A stretch of DNA of 64,000 nucleotides. Source: Persicaria tinctoria. Lineage: Eukaryota; Streptophyta; Magnoliopsida; Caryophyllales; Polygonaceae. The position numbers were made by a program, and so were the translations under genes. How positions within the stretch are numbered: position 1 is the stretch's first letter; each line of letters begins with the position of its first letter. Location of the stretch: assembly GCA_037127255.1 (NCBI GenBank), contig JBANSL010000003.1:23790314-23854313 (forward strand), written 5' to 3'. The notes under the pieces were generated by a model. The model was not told the origin of the DNA. It saw only the letters and a program-made list of their open reading frames with translations, and searched no databases. Shown piece after piece: positions 58,261 to 64,000 of this stretch.

Positions 58261-58750
58261 AAGAAACAAATACTAAAAAAAACAAAACAAATTTGTAAAC
58301 ATTATTTATAAGAGAAAGATTTTTAAACATTTGAAGAAAAAATGGGGATATATTTTAAAGGCTAATTTGCATGGATATACCATTTTATGGGCAACTTTGC
58401 AAAAATAACCTACACCTCAAAAATTGGCAAAGGAATGACAAATTGTCATTTTTGCAAATTAATCCCAACAAGTAGCCGGTTACACTTTACACAAACTAGA
58501 AAGAGAGTATGAAAATTTTGGACACGTGTCGAATGAAAAGAGGGTGAGATAGAGAGAGGGGGGAGAGAAAGAGACCTATTTAATTGCTTTAAACTAAATT
58601 TCAGGCATTTTCATTTGTTAAAATTAAAAAATAAATTTATTTTTGAACTTAATTTAATTTTATCTATCTATAGACACCCACTTTGTATATGTTTATGGAA
58701 AAAAATATTTTGAAGTAAAGTTTGGTCTATATCGCATCTTGATCTCAATT
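58260..58750. other. Gene-free stretch
   Basis: AT-rich; GCAACTTTGCAAAAATAACC near 58391 resembles DNA-transposon terminal text elsewhere in the window. Confidence 0.4.
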
Positions 58751-58844
58751 TGGAGTATGGCATGGATAACCATTTGGATGGCAAATACAACAATTCAGCT
58801 GACACAGAAATTCACACAACTGGCAAGACAAACCAGAAAATCTG

Positions 58845-60230
58845 GGCAGAACCGACAATCGTTGCTCCGGAGATGAAAGGTAAAGCTCCCGACGTGGAAA
58901 CGATTAAACAATTAAGACCTAAACCAAAAACTACAAAGTACTAAAGTTCCTAACCAATACATAACAAGTTAAGTACAAAACAACATAATGGGTAGAACCG
59001 ACAATCGTTGTTCCGGATATGAAAGGTAAAGCTCCCGACATGGACATGGAGGAGGGGGCAATGCTCATAGAGGAGAGCATGTCGTTTGGGTGCGTCAGAA
59101 GCAAGATAATGGAGACAAGCAGGTACCCGTCTTGGGGAGAGTTCCTTCGCCGAAAGCGTCGGAGGACATAAGCAAGCGTGGCGTGACAAGGTGAAGAAAT
59201 TGATGTCTAGTTGGGTAACTCTTCTTTTGCGTAGTCGAATGTAGTATTTTGTTAGTTTGCTTGTAACTCAATGACACTTTGGGATTTTGGTGGTTTTGAA
59301 TGTACATAACTGGCCGTTTAGTTTATCGACGATGCAAAAGACAAATGTATGCGATTTTTTGTTTGCTAGCCAGTATATGAATTTCCCTAGCCAATAAAAT
59401 CAAAGTCTATGCCAATAAGATAATAACCCTTGACACATCTTATTTATCTCATAAACTTCTCATCCTAAGTATATCGACCATTAAACTCAAATGAAATACG
59501 TCATAACGCAAAATTCACAATAACCATCCATAACACATATAAACAAGTGACCACAAGACCACAACATACCTTATCAGTAATCAAACACAAGTCATCCAAA
59601 AGGTGGAAACGATTAAACAATTAAAACCTAAGTAAGTGTGGAATGATAAGGTCATCATATGCCGCTCGTCGTACGGACGCCTTTTCTTTTCAGTCGGCGA
59701 ATGATGGTTTTTGTTATTTTGCATGAACTCAAGGTAAAGTATGTGGTTGTCTATTTTGTTTGCCTAAGATGCGAAACCCGAATATTTGCGATGCAAATTA
59801 CTAGCCAGTAGATAATATTATCTAGCCAGTGACAACGATGTCTTAGCCAATGTAGAAGTAACCCCTACCGGATCTCGTCTTAGCCAATATAAGACTAATC
59901 CCTGTCAGATCTTGTATCAATCTCAGAAACTTCCCAGCAGTAGGATAGACAATATTAAGCACAAACTAAAGCAGTCAGAACAACATTCAGAACAACCAAC
60001 CATAAAACCATCCATACATAAATCCAGAACATAAGGGATCATCCATCAAAAAGGGAGGAAACGTTTTAGACCTAAAACAAACACAACGAAGTACTAAAGC
60101 TAAGACCTAAACCAAACACTACGAAGTACTAAAGTTCTTAACCAATACGATCCTGTCAGATGCGAAGCCCGAATATTTGCGATCTATACTTACTAGCCAG
60201 CAAACACTATTATCTAGCCACTGACAAAAC
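58845..60230. repeat. Locally duplicated region
   Basis: Three short segments occur twice. GAACCGACAATCGTTG with AAAGGTAAAGCTCCCGAC is at 58851 and 58996. CTACAAAGTACTAAAGTTC with AACCAATAC is at 58930 and 60120. CCCGAATATTTGCGAT with TACTAGCCAG is at 59777 and 60168. I find no domain; the 64-codon frame at 58750 is unrecognised. Confidence 0.7.
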
Positions 60231-60902
60231 ATGTTGCTTCAGGCCTCCGTTTTCGCCGCTGCAGCGTATCGAGATGTCGTGTATGGCGCCTCTGTCACTG
60301 AACTGGGCCTTGGTGGAGAAGTGGGCAGTTCCGCCGTAGTGCTCTCTCCTGGAGACAAGGGAGGATTTGGCCATGGAAGCTCCACTCTTGAGCTTCTTTG
60401 AAGCAACTTCTCTGCATAGATCACCCAGCATTAGGCTAAGCTCCGAGTCCACCATGATGACAATGTAATACCCATCAATTGGTTCGACACCGGCTTCGTA
60501 ATTGACCTCAGAAAGATCCCACAAAAGATCAACATTGGAGTCATCAAGGTCTATTGATCTAGCCCCCTTCTTCTTCCTGAATAGCCTGGAGCTGGTGTTG
60601 AGCTTGAAAGTGGTGCTTGATGGGTCATCACCGAAGCTTATGCTGAGGCCATTGTGACCCATCTGGGTGCTAGACCATGTTACTGTCACAAGAAGCTGCT
60701 TGTTGGTGGAGAGGGTGATCTTGTAGAGACAGGTCACTGCAGTTTGGAATGCAGGAGTTGTGTTTTGGGAGAGGTTGCAAGGTGATTGTTTGGGCAGATG
60801 GTGGTGGAGTTGGTTTGCACTTGCATAGCTTGAGCATGTGGTTTCTGATACTCTTACAACATGTTCACTGAAGCATGCCACCATGTCCCTCATTGTGCAC
60901 AA
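60210..60902 (-). CDS. DUF868-family protein, C-terminally truncated
   Basis: Plant-specific DUF868 protein of unknown biochemical role. The likely start is the third in-frame ATG (60893): MRDMVACFSEHVVRVSE matches the family's usual M(R/Q)D...CF.E opening. Characteristic blocks follow: TAVTCLYKITLSTNKQLLVT, NGLSISFGDD, FKLNTSSRLFRKKKGARSID, VDLLWDLSEVNYEAGVEPID, GYYIVIMVDSELSLMLGD and LVSRREHYGGTAHFSTKAQF with SDRGAIHDISIRCSG. After ENGG the frame enters repeat sequence (LKQHVLSVAR, then stop), so the C-terminal strand block of about 50-60 residues that ends full-length members is lost. The family normally has about 280-340 residues. It is single-exon, as most members are. It may be a recently broken gene. 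Confidence 0.75.
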   Translation of the reverse strand: MCTMRDMVACFSEHVVRVSETTCSSYASANQLHHHLPKQSPCNLSQNTTPAFQTAVTCLYKITLSTNKQLLVTVTWSSTQMGHNGLSISFGDDPSSTTFKLNTSSRLFRKKKGARSIDLDDSNVDLLWDLSEVNYEAGVEPIDGYYIVIMVDSELSLMLGDLCREVASKKLKSGASMAKSSLVSRREHYGGTAHFSTKAQFSDRGAIHDISIRCSGENGGLKQHVLSVAR

Positions 60903-61728
60903 AATTGAAAGAAAGTAAAGAGCTTTGTTTTTTCCTTGTGAGCTCCTGTGAAAGGAAGCAAAAGAAAAAGGGTTAAGGGTTGAGAAGGGGAGAGATGGTA
61001 TAGGAGGGAAGAAAATCCTGGTTTACTGACAAACCCATATGTAAATAATTAAGGATGATGCTCTCTCTCCCTCTCTCTCTCTCTCTGACAATCAAGGATG
61101 TATCTAATGATAAAAGAAGGAATAGAAGAATTAGATGACCTTCAAGAAGTTTATATTGTTTATTTTTAAAATATTAAAAGGTTAGACCTTTTGAAAGTTC
61201 ATCTGAGGCATTAAAAAGAGAGAGAGCAATGAAAAAGAGAGGAAGGGAGGAGATGCCAGAATTAGATCTGATCAAGAAAACAGTGACAATACTTAAATTC
61301 TGGTTGATCAAGCGAAATGGACAGGGACAATGACAATCAGCAAGCTTAGCCCCATTTGCTAAATGGACAGTACAAGTATACAGCAAGAAAACAAGGGGTT
61401 TAAGGGAAGAAAATGATGTGTTATAGATGTGGCAGGGAAGTGCTTCTTTCTGATCTTTATCTTCTTCCTGTCAAAATTTCAAATTGGAGGGGCTTGAAAC
61501 TTGAAAGTGATTTTCTGGTAAAAACCTTATTTCTTTCCTTGTTGAAATTAAGAAGATAATGGTGAAAAGGGAAGTAATAACTATTAAGGACTGTTATCCA
61601 TAACTAACATGAGCATGAAAATGAAATTAGACCCCCACAATTAGAAACCCATCCCTTGACCAATTCAATCCCTGCCCATGATTAATGACAGTGAAAATAA
61701 ATGGGAGTTATTTGGGATTCAGAAGCTA
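60903..61728 (-). promoter_or_regulatory. Upstream region of the DUF868 gene
   Basis: Contains a (CT)n tract at 61060-61086, common in plant 5' leaders, and no transposon that I can recognise. No TATA box can be fixed with certainty. Confidence 0.35.
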
Positions 61729-62420
61729 TTAATCTTTAACCATTTTCTGCAAGTAAGATATATGATAAAGATGATTATAATGAACCACACACCTTTTATT
61801 TAAATTTCCCATGTCCTTTACAAGATTCAGCAAAGGAGAGGCGCCGATGGACCAAGGGCCATGCTCAAGGACCCATCCCAAGTCCGCTTCACATTCAAAT
61901 TGAAGAAGCACCCGGAGACGAGGACGATGCACCCACCGGATTCGAGCAATTTGTGCCACCAACACCCAGATCTGGAAATCCGGAGGCCGATTGAGTGATG
62001 TCCGGGTGCACCGTGCCGGTCCCAGACCCCGGACAACCTCTCGACGACGTAGGAATGGAACCCCGACACTCCCCCGTTTGGAACAACGATTCTTGCAAAT
62101 CCCTCTCAATCGATTTCTTTTTATCAAAATCCATCCCCAAAGTAGAGCCCTTCTTCTTCCCTTTTCCTTTTGCCATCCCCGGAGAACAGGACAGGCCGCC
62201 GGAAGGCCGGCACCGCCGCCCCAACCAGGAGCAAGTCCTGCCCTAGAAATCGAGCACGAGCAGAGGCGAGAGACTCAGAGACGCCAAAGATCGGAGAAGC
62301 CGAAGGGACGATCTCGCGCGGATCTGGGTGGCCGGCCGGTGGCGGCGAGAAGGAGGACCCCCACTCCTTGTGGGTGGCCGGCCGGTGGCGTTGTTGCTAG
62401 GTCGAACTCGCGTGGAAGAG
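61729..62420 (-). pseudogene. LINE ORF1 5' fragment (DUF4283)
   Basis: Frames on the minus strand include MAKGKGKKKGSTLGMDFDKK (start near 62170) and then RVLLQFECEADLGWVLEHGP with WSIGASPLLNL, which is the LRF(ES)..D...VL..GPW.... segment of DUF4283. Frames shift between the two. No zinc knuckle or reverse transcriptase follows. Confidence 0.5.
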
Positions 62421-62639
62421 TCTTCCGGTTTCCCAGTTTTTTTTTACCTGTTATTTTTGCAAAATTTTAGACCCTTTTGACATATTTGCAAATTTGGGCA
62501 GGGGAGGGTCAGATTTGCAAAGGGTATATAATTTTGGTATATTGGATGCCATTTACTGTATTTTAAATTTGTAACTTTAAATGTGTGGCAACTACGTGTC
62601 CCATTTTGCAACTGTTTTAGTATTATATTAGATATTTTT

Positions 62640-62791
62640 TTATTCATTTTTTTTAAATAATTTCATAGTCGGTATAAGTATAACTTTATAAAAACAAATT
62701 CATTAAAAACAATAATATTTTATATAGTTTTTACCTTCTTAAAATGCGTGCAGAAAAGTCAAACGACTTTTATTTTGAAACGGAAGGAGTA
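62640..62791. mobile_element. Partial MITE (right arm)
   Basis: Ends with GACTTTTATTTTGAAACGGA and AGGAGTA, the inverted form of a TACTCC.TCCGTTTCAAAATA terminus. The left arm is not found. Confidence 0.55.
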
Positions 62792-63016
62792 TATATTTGT
62801 GGTGTGTAGTGGCTCGCCATCATTGTAAATTGGAGGTTTGAAATGACCCCATCAATAAATCCTGTCATTTTTTTTTAATTTCCTCTCATTTTGGATTATA
62901 AATTATTAAATTGCTTAAAATGATTGAAATTGATGGTCAATGATCTCCCCGTATATTGGAACCTAGGATGGAATATCTTATATGTGGTTAAATCTGATAA
63001 ACAACAATAGAAGGGG

Positions 63017-63630
63017 TTTTTTTTTTTTTTTTTTTTACGGTGGGCAAACAGTCGGAATTATTACAAAGAATGTAAATGCGCTCCGGGATTATTCTTACGG
63101 ATGATGGTACAAAGTTCCCTCTTAAAAATGATTGTAGATCTATCAATAATACCTCTAGTAGCTATATAATCTGCAACTTTGTTCGCCTCTCTGTAGATGT
63201 GGATGTACTCAAGCTTTTCAAAGTTTGCCTCCATGATCTTGATCTGTTCAATTTGGCGCAAAATCTCCCATCTGCTATCTCTTCCTTTCGAGAGAATTCT
63301 CATCGGCTCTTGGTTGTCACCTTCTATGATTATGTGTCTTATCCCTAGTCTTGTGGCTAGTCTCATTCCTTCTAGCACTGCTGCTGTCTCTGTTTGAATA
63401 ACCGTATCTTGATCAACTTCTTGGTAGAAAATATCATTTACCTGGCCCCGTGAATCACGAATGAATCCTCCCACCTGACAAGCACCCGTGGGTTTGACAG
63501 AACCATCTACGTTAATCTTATAGATGGCTCCTCCTGGTCTAGTCCAACTAGTTCTACACCTTTTCTTCCTTTTGTTGGCATCTTTTTTTGTACTTGTAGG
63601 ATTTGTTGTTCTCCAGTCCTGAATATCTTG
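63017..63630 (-). mobile_element. 5'-truncated LINE with poly(A) and TSD
   Basis: A 20-bp T run (63017-63036) is the poly(A) end on the minus strand. The target duplication AACAATAGAAG lies at 63003-63013 and 63631-63641. Only the last 0.6 kb of the LINE was inserted. Confidence 0.85.
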
Positions 63631-63654
63631 AACAATAGAAGAAGGGGTTGACAC
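63061..63654 (-). pseudogene. LINE ORF2 C-terminal RNase H
   Basis: RVT_3-type RNase H with all four acidic positions visible: INVDGSVKPTGACQVGGFIR (Asp), TETAAVLEGMRLA (Glu), IIIEGDNQE (Asp) and YREANKVADYIA (Asp). It would remove RNA from RNA-DNA hybrids during LINE insertion. The first eight codons (MSTPSSIV) come from flanking DNA, so the apparent start is artificial. The rest of ORF2 is absent. Confidence 0.8.
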
Positions 63655-64000
63655 AAGCTTTACAAGGACATATACCTCTTTTTAATGGACTCTTAACAAG
63701 AAAAGAGGTCATTAGTGATCTTTTGTGAACAAAACTCCTTGTTCTCTGTAATTTCATATTTAATGTGGGGTTAAACTATAAAAAAACTCCTCCCCAAAGG
63801 ATTGAGATCCTCTCCTAAAACTAGTGCCTAAAGGATCCGGATCCCTCCCCGAACGCCACAATTGTCGTTCTCTCATTATATCAAATGGTACTCTTATTAA
63901 AGTTTGGGTAATTTGGCTTTATAATTCATTTTAAAGAAAGAAATTAATCACATGTCCACTATAAAGTACGTATTAGCTAAAAGTCCACCTTTTTTTAGAC
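63655..64000. other. Gene-free end of window
   Basis: No gene, RNA or transposon end recognised. Confidence 0.4.

Overview
This is plant nuclear DNA, most likely from a eudicot with an LTR- and CACTA-rich genome. The base composition is AT-rich, exon fragments with GT/AG borders are scattered among transposons, and the window holds plant LINE, chromovirus, Athila-like and Tat-like Ty3/gypsy elements, CACTA elements and MITEs. I cannot name the species. Almost no intact host gene is present. The best host gene is a DUF868-family gene (60210-60902, minus), and its 3' end has been replaced by repeat sequence.

Layout. 1-2.6 kb: a tRNA-like sequence, 91-bp and 44-bp tandem arrays, no gene. 2.9-3.9 kb: a giant foldback element with an (ATT)n expansion in one arm only. 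5.4-14.3 kb: a composite region, possibly a Pack-MULE, carrying broken pieces of an F-box-associated gene, an RNase H, the O-GlcNAc transferase SEC, a LINE ORF1-like gene and an ANTH exon, plus TGTCATGTAAA motif clusters and a hairpin with a strict 21-bp period next to a second tRNA-like sequence. 14.6-27.5 kb: a CACTA-type element with captured exons of NUA (the plant Tpr nuclear-pore protein), split by a full-length 7.6-kb LINE with a 17-bp target-site duplication, the whole flanked by a 132-bp direct repeat.

28-31 kb: a Tat-like gypsy remnant with a 718-bp tandem duplication in gag, then a short-motif array and a third tRNA-like sequence. 31.97-45.83 kb: an Athila-like LTR retrotransposon with target duplication ATGAT, no reverse transcriptase, and many copies of a palindromic TCGACGTCGA motif. 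Its 3' LTR was later invaded by a 5248-bp CACTA element (39479-44726, target duplication CAA) carrying fragments of at least three host genes (TMN/EMP70, ELG1/ATAD5-like, PHD finger).

45.9-47.2 kb: a fourth tRNA-like sequence and a TTCGAA-rich array. 47.23-51.87 kb: a chromovirus on the minus strand with 174-bp LTRs and a target duplication GTAGG; its reverse transcriptase core is deleted in frame. 52-55 kb: an ABCC transporter fragment, arrays of a GAAACC/GGTTTC motif and a fifth tRNA-like sequence. 55-58.3 kb: AT-rich DNA with Stowaway-like MITEs and a 350-bp tandem repeat. 58.7-62.4 kb: local duplications, the truncated DUF868 gene and a LINE 5' fragment. 63.0-63.6 kb: a 5'-truncated LINE encoding RNase H.

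The genes do not form a pathway. They record nested insertion, gene-fragment capture and decay. The most unusual signal is a family of five tRNA-like sequences that share the same non-canonical anticodon arm and lie in or near clusters of short repeats, each cluster with its own motif.
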